From Helichrysum umbraculigerum (Eukaryota; Streptophyta; Magnoliopsida; Asterales; Asteraceae): DNA of 64,000 nucleotides. The notes beneath the pieces were generated by a model. That model was given only the letters and a program-made list of their open reading frames with translations. It was not told the origin of the DNA and searched no databases. The first letter of the stretch is position 1. Every line of letters starts with the position of its first letter. The position numbers and the translations under genes are program-made. The stretch lies in contig CATIUR010000001.1 in NCBI GenBank assembly GCA_949592205.1, positions 239,524,750-239,588,749 on the forward strand. The letters are read 5' to 3'. Shown here piece by piece: positions 36,701 to 49,650 of this stretch.

Positions 36701-39700
36701 TTCTCCCAGTTATTGCAGTTTCATCTTGCTACATATTTCGACAATGAGCTTCCGGGACAGCCAAGGGTATGTATAGATGTCTCTACTCATTTAAAAATAT
36801 ACTCCGTACAATGTGTAGTATTGTCATATTCCTGTCGCATAAAATTCTGGTTATCCCACAGGCTACACAACGGTCAGGTCGTCCTATCAAATCCATATGC
36901 AGTAGGCTAAAAGCAAAGGATGGCAGGATCAGAGGCAACCTGATGGGAAAGCGTGTTGATTTTTCGGCTCGTACAGTCATCACTCCAGATCCAACCATTG
37001 ACATTGATCAACTAGGAGTACCATGGAGTATTGCTCTTAATCTTACTTATCCCGAGACGGTCACTCCTTATAACATAGAAAGGTATACTCTTCTTTTAGT
37101 TTATCATCTTTTGTACTGATCATTGTCCATCTGAATTGTGGTTGTTGACCTCCACTTTTAATTATTTATTAGGCTGAACGAGCTTGTTGAGTACGGTCCC
37201 CATCCTCCTCCTGGTAAAACTGGAGCCAAGTATATCATTAGAGAAGATGGTCAAAGGCTCGATCTTCGTTACTTGAAGAAAAGCGGTGATCATCATCTGG
37301 AGTTTGGATACAAGGCATGTACCTTTTTGCTTATCTGGACTTCGTTTGATAGTGCAATATTCTTATCTGTTGTCTCTTACGATTTAGGAGGGGTTGATTT
37401 GCGTGTTGAAACTAATTATCTAATCATTGTGATTTATAGCTGTACTAAACTGTTTATAATATTGGATAAAAAACTAAAAGTTAAATAATCTGATTGTTTA
37501 GGGGTTAAATAAACAGTACGACAGATGCAACAAAACTCATTATAAACTGGTAGAATAAAATTACCTAATATCCTTATGTGACTAGTCATGATATCAAACA
37601 GAAAATGCATATCCAAACATTATCTTGCACAGTCCTATCAAAACTTATCACTTAAATTTACATAATCATTTATAAAGTCCACATCCAAACACTCTTTCTT
37701 TTGTATGTTCTTGTTCACTGTGCTGTGTCCTCTCCCTCATATGAAGAGTTAATGTTGTCAACTTGATAACCTTTTGATTATACAGGTGGAGCGACACTTG
37801 AATGATGGAGATTTGGTGCTTTTTAATCGACAACCAAGTCTGCATAAGATGTCCATTATGGGGCATAGGATTAAGATCATGCCGCACTCCACCTTCCGCT
37901 TAAATTTGTCAGTCACGTCTCCATACAATGCTGATTTCGATGGAGATGAAATGAACATGCATGTACCTCAGTCATTTGAAGCAAGAGCAGAGGTTATGGA
38001 ATTGATGATGGTACCTAAATGCATTGTCTCGCCTCAAGCAAATCGGCCAGTTATGGGTATTGTACAGGATACACTCTTAGGTTGCCGTAAAGTGACCAAA
38101 AGAGATACATTTATTGAGAAGGTGATGATCACAAACTAATCTTGCTATAGTCGAACCCATATACTTGAATGACCATTCCATTTCTATAGATCAACCCAAA
38201 TATGATGATTGAATTTAACGACTCATTCCATTACCTTTGCAGGATGTTTTTATGAACATTTTGATGTGGTGGGAGGATTTTGATGGAAAAGTACCGACAC
38301 CTACCATTTTGAAACCTAGACCTCTATGGACGGGAAAACAAGTGTTAAATCTCATCATCCCGAAGCAGATAAATCTCATCAGGACAGCAGCTTGGCATTC
38401 AGAAGCTGAAACTGGACATTTAACACCTGGTGACACTCAAGTTCGAATAGAGAAGGGAGAGGTTATCACTGGTACTCTTTGTAAAAGAACGCTTGGTGCA
38501 TCTACGGGAAGTCTTATACACGTCATCTGGTGTGTTTTCCTGTACTGATATCTTATCCTTTATAGTGCTTGTTGTGCCTGTAATTTATTTTTATTTATTA
38601 TTATTATTATAATATTACAGGCAAGAGGTTGGTCCAGATGCTGCTCGAAAGTTTCTTGGACATACCCAGTGGCTTGTTAACTACTGGCTTTTGCAACAAG
38701 GGTTCAGCATTGGGATTGGAGACACTATTGCTGATGCATCCACTATGGAAACCATCAATGAAACTATTTCCAAAGCCAAGAATGAGGTGAAAGAACTTAT
38801 TAGGGCTGCTCAAGATAAACAGCTGGAGGCAGAGCCTGGTCGAACCATGATGGAGTCATTTGAAAACAGAGTAAATCAGGTAACTGGCTATGCTCTATTA
38901 TCTACATGTTAAATAGTGGTGGCAGTGGCGACGCATATACATATGAACGGGTTGATTGAATTGTTTTTATCTCAAATGGGTCAAATAGAAATGGGGACTG
39001 GGTCAAACTGGTTGCAAGTTGCCAAAACTTCATTGTTGATGCATACGATCTCCTACGTTGTTATATTGTAATAATCTACACTTTGATGTTATAATTTATT
39101 CTGTAAATATATTTTGACGCATGGAATTTTTATGAAAATTAGATTAAGACTTCGACGTGACGTATTATTTCTAATGAAAAATGTCAGAAAGTGTTTGTAG
39201 GTTACCCTAACCCAACCCGGTATGTTTTGAGTTGGACTTAAAGTCATTCATTTCAAGCCGTTATTCACCCTGCCCACCCCGTTCCTCCTGCCCGTATTGC
39301 CACCTTTAATATATTTTTAACTACATTGACATGCTGTTGTGTTAAGGTGCTGAACAAGGCTCGTGATGATGCGGGAAGTAGTGCCCAGAAAAGTTTATCA
39401 GAAAGTAACAATCTCAAAGCAATGGTCACAGCAGGTTCAAAAGGAAGTTTCATCAATATATCACAAATGACAGCTTGTGTGGGACAGCAGAATGTCGAGG
39501 GTAAGCGAATTCCATATGGTTTCACTGATCGGACCCTTCCTCATTTTACAAAAGACGATTACGGCCCAGAAAGTCGTGGGTTTGTGGAGAATTCTTATCT
39601 TCGAGGGTTGACACCTCAAGAATTCTTTTTTCATGCCATGGGCGGTAGAGAAGGTCTAATTGATACTGCAGTAAAAACGTCTGAAACTGGTTATATTCAA

Positions 39701-41980
39701 AGGCGGTTAGTAAAGGCTATGGAAGATATCATGGTGAAGTATGACGGTACGGTCAGGAACTCTCTGGGAGATGTTATCCAATTTTTATACGGGGAAGATG
39801 GTATGGATGCAGTTTGGATAGAAAGTCAGAAACTTGATTCACTGAAAATTAAAAAAAAGGAGTTTGACCGGCTTTTTAAATATGAGATCGATGATGATAA
39901 CTGGAATCCAAGTTACATGATTCCAGAACATGTTGAGTTTATAAAAACCAGCCGTAATGTGTTTGATGCTGAAGTACAAAAGATCGAAGCTGATCGGATC
40001 CAACTCGGAACCGAGATTGCTACTACAGGTGATAATTCATGGCCGATGCCCGTGAATCTTAAAAGACTTATTTGGAATGCACAGAAGACTTTTAAGGTTG
40101 ACTTGAGGCGGCACTCAGATATGCACCCAATGGATATTGTGGAAGCTGTTGATAAGCTTCAAGAACGGTTGTGGGTTGTTCCTGGTGATGATTTGCTGAG
40201 TATTGAAGCTCAAAAGAACGCAACTTTGTTCTTCAACATTCTCCTTCGTAGCACGTTTGCTAGTAAACGAGTGCTGAGTGAGTACAGACTTACACGCGAA
40301 GCCTTTGAGTGGGTTATAGGTGAAATAGAGTCGAGGTTTTTGCAGTCACTTGTTGCTCCGGGTGAAATGATTGGGTGTGTTGCAGCGCAGTCAATTGGTG
40401 AGCCAGCAACACAAATGACACTAAACACTTTCCATTATGCTGGTGTGAGTGCAAAGAATGTGACTCTCGGTGTTCCCCGATTGAGAGAGATTATCAATGT
40501 TGCTAAAAAAATCAAAACCCCTTCGTTGTCTGTCTATTTGAAGCCTGATGCTAGCAAGACAAAGGATCGGGCCAAGAATGTTCAGTGTGCTCTGGAATAC
40601 ACCACTCTTCGTAGTGTAACTCAAGCTACTGAAGTATGGTACGACCCAGATCCAATGAGTACAATTATTGAAGAGGATGTTGACTTTGTCAGATCATACT
40701 ATGAAATGCCGAATGAAGAAATCAACCCAGATAAGATATCTCCTTGGCTACTTCGTATCGAGTTGAATCGGGAGATGATGGTTGATAAGAAGTTGAGCAT
40801 GGCAGATATTGCTGAGAAGATAAATCATGAGTTTGATGATGATTTGAACTGTATATTCAATGATGACAATGCTGATAAATTGATTTTAAGAATACGTATC
40901 ATGAATGATGAGGCTCCCAAAGGCGAGTTACAAGTTGAATCAGCTGAAGATGATGTGTTCCTCAAGAAAATCGAGAGTAATATGTTGACGGAAATGGCGT
41001 TACGTGGGATTCCAGATATTAACAAGGTGTTCATCAAATCAGGGAAAGTTAACAAATTCGATGAGAATGAAGGATTTAAGCCGGAAGTTGAATGGATGCT
41101 TGATACTGAAGGTGTAAATTTGTTGGCGGTTATGTGCCACGAGGATGTCGATGCATCAAGAACAACTAGTAATCATTTGATTGAAGTGATTGAAGTTCTT
41201 GGAATAGAAGCGGTTCGGAGGTCGTTACTGGATGAGCTTCGAGTAGTCATCTCATTTGATGGATCCTATGTCAACTATCGGCATTTGGCTATATTATGTG
41301 ATACGATGACCTATCGGGGTCACCTTATGGCCGTAACACGTCATGGGATCAATAGAAATGATACTGGCCCAATGATGCGTTGCTCATTTGAAGAAACAGT
41401 TAATATTCTCCTTGATGCTGCTGGCTATGCAGAAACCGACTTCATTCGGGGAGTTACTGAAAATATAATGGTGGGCCAAGTTGCTCCTATAGGGACAGGG
41501 CATTGTGAATTGATTTTAAACGAGAAGATGCTACAACAAGCTACTGATGTTGAGCTCCCGAGTTGTATAGACGGGCTTGATTCCGGAACGACACCAGGCA
41601 GATCACCATTCACTCCTTTCCATGGCTACCCAGTGTCTCCTGATAATCAGCAGAGCCCAAGTACAGAGTTGCCAACATTTAAAGTACAGTTCTCTCCATG
41701 TGTTGGTGGGAGGGGCTTTTCTCCCGCATCATCACCTGGGTCCAGCCCGTCTTCTCCAAGGTACCCCACAGGCCATAGTCCCAATTGGTCAACATACAGT
41801 CCGAGTTCACCGAATTATCGTCCAACCAGTCCTATCTACTCACCCAGCTCACCTACCTACTCCTTGACCTCTCCCAGCTATGTACCAACCTCCCCCAGTT
41901 ACTCTCCCACATCACCAGCCTACAACCCTTCATCACCATTCTACAACCCAACATCACCAGCCTACAGCCCAACCCACTAG
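33772..41980 (+). CDS. NRPB1: RNA polymerase II largest subunit, RPB1, with truncated CTD
   Basis: Eleven exons: 33772-33855, 33967-34230, 35436-35735, 35827-35985, 36605-36766, 36862-37082, 37173-37314, 37786-38121, 38243-38529, 38621-38879, 39347-41980. Product about 1615 aa; plant RPB1 is usually about 1800 or more. It forms the catalytic core of Pol II in the nucleus. Visible: start MDIRFPYSPLEVSKVRLVQF; clamp zinc site CETCMANMAECPGH (~67); metal-binding NADFDGDEMN (~495); bridge helix/trigger loop ECPGEMIGCVAAQSIGEPATQM-type block (here GEMIGCVAAQSIGEPATQM). The catalytic body is uninterrupted. The introns after exons 4 and 7 use GC donors (AG|GCAAGT, AG|GCATGT). The CTD holds only about nine heptads of the YSPTSPS type before a 1-bp deletion ends the frame. 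It may be a recently damaged paralogue or a short-CTD form. Confidence 0.9.
34647..34924 (+). mobile_element. tRNA-derived SINE in RPB1 intron 2
   Basis: It has a Pol III A-box-like TAGCTTAGTGGTAAGAGCA and B-box-like GCGTTCGAATCC near the 5' end. The exact 13-bp duplication TAAAAGGATGTTT flanks it (34634-34646, 34925-34937). A related copy lies at 62125-62289. Confidence 0.85.
36163..36491. mobile_element. hAT-like MITE in RPB1 intron 4
   Basis: Ends TAGAGGTG... and ...CACCTCTA are inverted. The interior has GGGTCAAA-type motifs shared with 38914-39308 and 61343-61700. Flanking 8-mers ACTTTAAG and GTTTTCAG match only partly. Confidence 0.6.
38914..39308. mobile_element. hAT-like MITE in RPB1 intron 10
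   Basis: Left end TAGTGGTGGCA, right end inverted TAAAGGTGGCA, with ATGGGTCAAA and AACCCAACCCGG inside. Same group as the copies at 36163 and 61343. No clear target duplication. Confidence 0.55.
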
Positions 41981-42083
41981 CCTACAGCCCGAACTCACAG
42001 CAGATAGCCCAACCACCATCTTACAGTGCAACCGCACCATCATAGACTCCGACCTCTCCTTCCTACAGCCCAACATCTGTTAG
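41981..42083 (+). pseudogene. Out-of-frame remnant of the RPB1 CTD
   Basis: Directly after the RPB1 stop, a shifted frame still reads CTD-like units (AYSPNSQQ, PSYSATAPS, then after a TAG, TPTSPSYSPTSV). Thus the ancestral CTD continued. One base was lost near 41975 and a second nonsense change lies at about 42042. Confidence 0.8.
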
Positions 42084-43714
42084 ACATGCATGTAATAGGT
42101 TTAGGCCCAGTCACTATAATGGGCTCTAGGATTCAGATTAATTGTCTTTATATATACATATGGGTGAAATGGGTTATGTTTAATATCTAACGGGTCAAAT
42201 AGATTTAAGTGTCTATTGGATCAAAGTCATCCATGTGTTCAAAAACTAAAACCTTCACATATGCTCTAATGTAAAGTAGATTAATAATATTGTAATGATA
42301 TATAACTTTGTAAATATATTTAACGCATTATCTACTGGTGTTAAACTCGTTGATGAACGGCTTGAGCCATATAATTATGTGATAAAAACTTTATTAATAA
42401 TAATCCGTAAGGTTGATACAATACAAAAATATATAATGTTCATAAAATAAATATAAAAACCACATTAACATAGTTAGATTTTAGTTTATGGTGTCAGCAA
42501 CAATATTAACACCTATATACATCTTTAAATGTCTTTTATCATCCATTTACATGTCAACATGATTAAAGAAAATATGTATTTAAATTTGACTATATCTTTC
42601 TTATCAAATTATTATGATATACTTTAATATAGCAGTATATAATTATATAGAATATTTGCATTTTGAAGTTATGGAGCCAAAAATTCAACTAGCTTTAATT
42701 TATTGAATGAAGACTTTAATTTAGAAATCTACTAATCTTTAAAAAATAGTCTTTAATAAGTTTCACGAGTCATTTATGCAAATCACATTATGTAAGGAGA
42801 AATAAAGTTTATACTTCGCATATATAAGAATTTACAGAACTAAATTACTGAATGATTTCGATCCATAATTAGCGACACATTTATGCTACATAAAAATCAC
42901 ACATATAAAAATCATAACGTACTTCTAACTGGTAATTTTTCATTACTGTTTATAGAATTATGAAGATAGAGTCACAAATTTAGTTAATTACATTAGGAAC
43001 TCTATGTAAGGCATAATTGAATATTATTTGAACTAGATTATAAATCCCGTGTATACGCACGGGTTGTATTTAAAAAAATTAGTTTCAACATACGTAACAA
43101 TTATCATTTTTAATATGTAATTATTTGTACTTAAATAAACATTAATAATGTTAAGTGTTAAATTATTTAATTGTATAATATTTGATAGTAAACCCATGCA
43201 TATAATGTGTAATCGTAATCATAAATATCAATATAATTTTATATCTTTTTTAAATTAAAATGAGAATAGTATACTTAATGTTAGTTCGGGCCGTACAATA
43301 TAAACATTATGCTATAATGTTTTGAGATTTGTTAAAATAATTTGCAAGTTAATTGCACAACATAATTGAATTAGTTAAAATAACATAGAAAACAAAAGAT
43401 TTAAACCCGTACACACGGGCTAAAGTAGTACACACGGGCTTAAGTAATACGGAGTAGTTTAGATCGTATTTCAAATAGCTTATCTAAATAGAAATAAATG
43501 AAAAAGTTTGAAACATATTAAGGTTAAAGTGCATTTTAATATAAAATACATATATATTTTGGAAGACAATAAGTTTCTTCCACACAGATCCGAATTTTTA
43601 TAGCTTTACTTTTTTGGGAGTCATTGATATAAGATTTGATTAACAGTTTTAGGTAAATTAGTTGATATGATTGGTTAATTGAAAACTTAATGAAATTGAA
43701 ACATTTGATTGATT
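42084..43714. other. AT-rich intergenic stretch, no gene
   Basis: RPB1 3' flank. A degenerate hAT-MITE-like patch (ACGGGTCAAATAG, about 42190) and near-palindromes CCCGTGTATACGCACGGG (about 43049) and CCCGTACACACGGG (about 43405) are visible; otherwise nothing. Confidence 0.5.
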
Positions 43715-44520
43715 GATAGATCTCTATTTATACAAAATTGAATTTTGACATTCATATGTATGTTCATTTTCACACTATTATACTTTGTCATCCACGAACT
43801 ACATATTATATCTCAATATTAATTTGTCTCATTATAATATACGCTTCAGGAGGACTTCTACATAATGTAAAAATGAGTTTGACATAACCCGTTATTTCAC
43901 TTATTCGTTTTCTTACTTTTCATGGATACTTTCTATTTTATTGTTATTATTTTACTAAATATTAGTATTATGATTATTCTTATTAACTGTTAACTTTTCT
44001 CTTTACTTGGGAAAAACATAGTTATAACTTTTAATATTCTTTTTACGAAATTTGTCTCATTATAAAATGCTCTTTAAATGAACTTATAAGTATAATGAAG
44101 AAATGAGTTTGACGATTGATTAATAGATGTCTATTTATACAAAATCTAAATTTTGACATTCATATGAAAATTAACATATCTCATGGATATGTTCATTTTC
44201 ACACTATTACTTTGTCATCCACGAACTACATATTATATCTCAATATTAATTTGTCTCATTGGTTACACTTTATGAGGACTTCTATAACCCTTTATTTCAC
44301 TTATTCGTTTTCTTACTTTTCGTGGATACCTTCTATTTTATTGTTATTATCTTACTTAGTATTAGTATTATGATTATTTTTATTAATTGTTAACTTTTCT
44401 CTTTACTTGGGAAAAACATAGTTATAATTTTTATTATTCTTTTTACGAAATTTGTCTTATTATAAAATGCTCTTTAAATGAACTTATAAATATTATAAAG
44501 AAATGAGTTTGACAAAACCC
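43715..44520. repeat. Tandem duplication, two ~400-bp units
   Basis: 43715-44110 and 44115-44520 share long blocks in order: GATTGATTRATAGAT, TTTATACAAAAT, TTTTCACACTATTA, CCACGAACTACATATTATAT, TTACTTTTCRTGGATAC, GAAAAACATAGTTATAA, ATAAAATGCTCTTTAAATGA. They differ by scattered changes and small indels. Confidence 0.8.
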
Positions 44521-45339
44521 GTTGGATTATTTTAATTGCTAATGATCACATCATTAAAATCACTATATCCAGTTTTTAACTTGTGTATACATTATGTATG
44601 TAAAGTAAAAAATCTTTATTATTATTGCTATATTACTTCAATATATAGGTTTTAAAATAACAATAATTTAAATAATTAGTTATTTGATATAAAATAATAA
44701 GAAAATGATTAAATTATTTCCTAGTGATGATCTTCCTCCGATGGCCGGTGGTAGTACGGTTACATCATATATAATTTATTGAAATATATAACGTATGTCG
44801 TTGTTAATATATAATCATTAGTTTGCATTTTGCATTGTTAATATGTAAATAGTTAAACGTGAATAAATAAGAAATAATAATGTTAAATGTTAATTGCATA
44901 ATTGTACATTATACTTGTAAAGTACATAGAAATGCATTTACAATGAATGCAAATAAAAGATGTTAGATACGTATGAGACAACGAACAATACATAGAGGAT
45001 CTTGAATATTCATAGTTGAAATATGTTAAGAAGAAAATATACTTCTTAGTTTGTTGTAATTGTTACAATTTAAATTTGTTATTTTTTCTCTATTGTAAAT
45101 TTTAAAAACTCATATAGCATCAATAGAATCCGCTCAAATAAATTTCTATGAGGAATCAAAAACTTCATGGGAAAAATTAAGCGATAGCTATTAAAGAAAT
45201 GTCTATACATTTGCGAAAACATAACCAACTTAAAAGTGCTTCATAATAGTGAATAACCGGATCCAATGTCCTTCATAACCACGTTTTCAAGGTTTTAACC
45301 CCAAAATAATATTTTACGTAAATCAATGCATTTAATTTG
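44521..45339. other. AT-rich stretch, no gene
   Basis: No ORF, RNA gene or transposon end recognised. Confidence 0.5.
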
Positions 45340-45688
45340 TTAATTGAAAGTTTGGTGATATATTCGGTTGGTTAATAGATGTTCATTCTTCATAAATTCT
45401 TGAAAGTTTTCTTTTTATTAATAGTAATTATATTATGATCATGATTATTATTATTATTACTATTATTATAAGGATAGTTATAAACCCGTGTATACACACT
45501 GTTTTAAAAATAAATGTTTCTACATAGTCATTATGTTGAAATTTCAATATAAAAGGTATAACTTTTGACTTTCATACTTACAATAGTACGTTGTTAGTCA
45601 ATTATTTTAATTTCAAAATAATTTTCTAAGTTAATTAATGCATTTAGTTTGTTAATTGAAAGTTTGGTGATATATCGATTGGTTAATA

Positions 45689-47854
45689 TATAACACCCGC
45701 TAAATACAAGGACATTTTTCTTTTACAACATATCGGAAGCGCATGATTAATAGAAACCAGTGGATTGCATACATACATTTCAAATAGCAATCCACTTATA
45801 TACAAACCTTTAAAACTAGATTATTCTAATCATTACACATATTAAGTTTAGGTGTTATAGAAATCCCAATGTGTTGTTAAATCATTAACGTATTATCCAT
45901 TTCAGAGTGAGCCTGTCAAACATTCCATTCCATATGATACTTCTTGCCCACCCACATACAGAAGTAAACCTGCAAGAAGTAATGAGGGGTTAGCACGAAG
46001 CTAAGTGAATAGATCCCAAGCTATCAATCTAACTCAGATTAACACATGCCTATAACCAAGCAATGCACAAGCAACATAGAAGGATCGGTGGTCCTTGAGG
46101 TACCCTCATGCCGCGGATGGTTCCCCAAGTAACACTTAAAACCAACTGACGGCCAAATCAGAGGTTAAACCGATAGTTTGGTACTATTACTACACACGAC
46201 GCAATTTCAGTGTCCAACACATGTACAAGGCACTTGCGAAGTCCTAGTAATAGTATCCAAACCCAACACATTAGTTGACCCCCACCAAATCAAATAGTCC
46301 ACAACTATCATAGCACAATGGACGCCAATAATCAATCAAGGTTTAGCCAACATGCCAATATAATATTAATGCAATCATTGCAATAAACCAAGTTTACCCG
46401 TTGTAACCATGTTGTTACAACTAACTTAGACTGAAAGTCCAAGATCCACTCACCGACAATCATAGTCGTCCACTCAGTAGTCTAATGTCACTGAGTCTTC
46501 TCCACATCTGAGAATACAATAACACAACACAAGTTAGTCACTTGTTTCAATGTGAAATATCATCACATAATTGTAATAAAATCTAAACAACTCAATCAAA
46601 TAATTACCTACTTATAATCATTCAACACAATTCAATCCAAGATTAAATATAACCAATTTAACATCATTAGTTCACCATTACTATTAAATTATGAACATGG
46701 AATCACATCACTCCATTAATCCACCTCAAATATGGTCAATTACATAATCAAGCCATTAATCTCATATTTTGAGAATTTCACAATCTATCTCATCTATTAT
46801 TTCATTAATCACTCATGATCATTATCATGATCATCTTAGCCTCAATGGATAACAACTTCATATACAACTCACCTTTTACTAACAACATCATAACAATCTC
46901 TTATTATTATCAATCAATATGATTAACACCTAATCATCACATTTTCACCAAATTCCACTTGAATTATAATTCACACAACTTGTGTAATTCACTATTAAGT
47001 TAGATTAAAGCTACTAATCCTCTTAATAACACATATTAACACCATTTCAACTAATATCAAGCTTTAGTTATGATTAATACCATTAACCCATCAAAACCCC
47101 ATGAACTCATCAAATCATATTATCACCTTCTTCATTTCTAACTTAGGGTTTACATTATAATCCTCATTTAATCATCAACTAACAAGAATTTAATCACTAC
47201 AACTCTAAATTTTTGGATTATAATCAATAACCCATCAAAATAACCAAAAACCTAAGAATCACCATAAATCTATAATCTTAAGCTTGAATCTAGTTAGTAA
47301 TCAACAATAACATGTTTAACTAACAACAATTTCATAAAACAAACACTTAATTTCGGATTAAACTCACTAATTAGTAAAAACCCCAAAAACCCCAATTCTA
47401 GGTTATGAAAAATGAAGAACATATGATCATACCTTGTTCTTGATGATCATGGAAGCTTGAATCCGAATTTACAAGCTCCAATTTGGTGTTTTCTTCATGA
47501 TTTTGTGGATTTAGGGTTATGTGTGTGTGTGTGTATTCATACGTACATATGTATGTGTGGAGGGAAATAAAAACCGACCCAATCCATATAATCCATTATA
47601 ACTAGTCAAATTTCATTCCCCGTACTTATTATTGTCTGGAACTTAAAAACCATTTGCGGGGAAATACAATTTTATTTTACCGTCAACTAAATAAATTTAA
47701 AACAGTTAATAATTTACTAGTCACAAAAAGTCATATAACTGTTTGACCTATTATTTTCAATTATCACAAGATATTAATTATTTAAAACATAATTAAATAA
47801 TTCAATAAATAAAGAAATTACAATTTCAACTAGGCCCAAAACGAGGATGTTACA
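45689..47854 (-). mobile_element. Solo LTR C
   Basis: On the minus strand TGTAACATCC at 47854 to GGGTGTTATA at 45689, with exact target duplication TAATA (45684-45688, 47855-47859). Same family group as A, B and D, but without their GC-rich island. Length 2166 bp, no internal region. Confidence 0.9.
46400..46454 (-). promoter_or_regulatory. Donor-like GGTGAGT plus GTTGTAAC/GTTACAAC hairpin, LTR C
   Basis: On the minus strand GGTGAGT (46448-46454) is followed by an 8-bp inverted repeat (46414-46421 and 46400-46407) with a 6-nt loop AACATG. Confidence 0.5.
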
Positions 47855-48326
47855 TAATAGATATTCAATTTTCATAAATTTTAATATGAAAGTTTTCTTT
47901 GTATTATCAGTCATTATATTATGATTATGATTATTATTACTATTGTTATAAGGATAGTTATAAACCTGTGTATACACATCATATTAAAAATAAATGTTTC
48001 TATACTATCATTATGTTAAAATTTCAATATTAAAGGTATAACCTTTTCACTTTCATACTTATAATAATTTAGCAAACTATAAATTTTGACAAAAAAATGA
48101 TAATTAGTGTATCGTACATGTTATACGATTACATAAGTTTTTGATGACTTGTACTCTTCTTTTTGTAAAATAAAGAACCTTACATACTATGTTTTTTATT
48201 TTTTAATCTTTTGATCCTAATTTACTTTGTAGTACTTTTAGGGAGATAAATAAATTGATTCGTTAATAGAATGTTAGATTGAAGTTTTTAATTGATCAAT
48301 AGGGTAAAAAAACTTTAAAAAATTTC

Positions 48327-48331
<5 letters not shown>

Positions 48332-48366
<35 letters not shown>
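48332..48366. repeat. (TTA)n microsatellite
   Basis: About 12 uninterrupted TTA units. Confidence 0.9.
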
Positions 48367-48368
<2 letters not shown>

Positions 48369-48538
48369 CAAAATCTAATTAGTTAATCGAAGATTACATA
48401 AAATAAAATATAGCCTTCAAACATTTCAATAGCATAGTTGCTTATATTTATTATTATTAATTAATAATGTAATATCATATTAATTTGATTTAATTAATAT
48501 AATATTAATAATTAATGCTATATGAATATTTTCAATGA

Positions 48539-49475
48539 GAGCATACGGTGTGGGCTACGTTTCGTCGGCGTTTTTCGTCCAGAACGTTGTCGGACGGCGT
48601 TTTGGCGGCGTTTTTCGTCCAGCGTTTGAAATCCCACGTTGTCTCGCACGACGTTTAGCCATTTTTTATTGTTTTTTTTTACCTTTTCCCATTTAACATA
48701 ATTAAAAAAAAATTTTGATTTATATTGTATCCGTTGGAACGGCTAGTTGGTAGGAATTTTTTTTTTTTTTCTTTAAAAAGCAGCCAACGGCTCTTTCATT
48801 TTATGGAAGGGAAAAAAAATTTAAACCACACCTCTATCCTATATATACATACATATATCTCACTACATTTTAACTCAGAAAATACATACACCCCAATCTC
48901 ATTTTTATCTCAAATTCTATACAAAATACTCATACATTTTTAACCAAAAAGTGTCATCATCTTCCTCATCCGATGACGAAGAAACATACAAACTTCTTTT
49001 GCAATTAAGTAAGTATCGTAACGAGAGGAAAACAAAGGAACTACGTGACCAAGAAACGCACGAAGGACTTCGAGCCGACCTTGTGGAGCAGCTTTGGAGG
49101 AATCGTGAACAAAGGTGGAATCTAGCACATGCTTCTGGATCGGGAACACAAGCTGAAGTTGAGGATGAAGATGACGATGAATGATTAACTTGTATTGCAA
49201 TTAATCGTTTTTAGGATTTCTTAAATTATGTATTTTATTTAAATTTTTTGGACTTGTAATTTTTATTATTTGTTTTTAATGAATTGAATGTATTTTATTT
49301 GATTTATATATTTTTAACTATTAATATTAATCATATAATTACATTAAACAAACAAATAAAACAAATAATAAAATATTCCAGAACACTGTCCACAACACTG
49401 TTACCACACCACAGAATTTTAACTCACAACATTCTCGAGAACACTGTAAACACAGTGTTACCACACCCCGTGCTC
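48539..49475 (+). mobile_element. PIF/Harbinger-like deletion derivative
   Basis: The left end GAGCATACGGTGTGGGCTAC and the inverted right end GAGCACGGGGTGTGGTAAC form imperfect terminal repeats, flanked by TGA and TTA (the expected 3-bp TWA duplication, one base off). Subterminal direct repeats: CGTTTTTCGTCCAG twice on the left and ACACTGTTACCACACC-type twice on the right. It contains a transposase remnant. Confidence 0.65.
48951..49184 (+). pseudogene. Harbinger transposase remnant, N- and C-termini fused
   Basis: About 77 codons. A Ser-rich acidic start (SSSSSSDDEE) runs straight into ELRDQETHEGLRADLVEQLW, which resembles the extreme C-terminus of plant PIF/Harbinger transposases (R(D/N)..TH..L..DLVEH(L/I)W), and then a Glu/Asp tail. 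The DDE core is missing, so this is an internal-deletion product. The likely start ATG has become GTG. The family match is from memory of the motif. Confidence 0.5.
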
Positions 49476-49493
49476 TTAACGTTAACGTAGGGA

Positions 49494-49650
49494 TATGAAT
49501 TGAAGACGGAAGCTTTTGCGAATATTTTAGAGTTAAATTAGTATTTTATTGATTAATGCTATATGAATATTTTCAATTTTGAGATATGAATTGAAGACGG
49601 AAGCTTTTGCGATAACTTTAGAGTTATATTAGTATTTCAATTTTAATATT
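49494..49650. repeat. Short tandem duplication beside the Harbinger element
   Basis: GATATGAATTGAAGACGGAAGCTTTTGCGA occurs at 49493 and again at about 49583. TTAATGCTATATGAATATTTTCAA occurs at 48512 and about 49554. The transposon inserted into one unit of a ~90-bp local repeat. Confidence 0.7.

Larger units (their letters stand above)
45340..48070. repeat. Tandem repeat of ~312-bp period, split by solo LTR C
   Basis: TTAATTGAAAGTTTGGTGATAT starts at 45340 and again at 45652. The second unit continues after the LTR (47855 onward) with AGTTTTCTTTKTATTA, GGATAGTTATAAACC, GTGTATACACA and ATAAATGTTTCTA in the same order as the first. The duplication therefore predates the LTR insertion. Confidence 0.75.
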
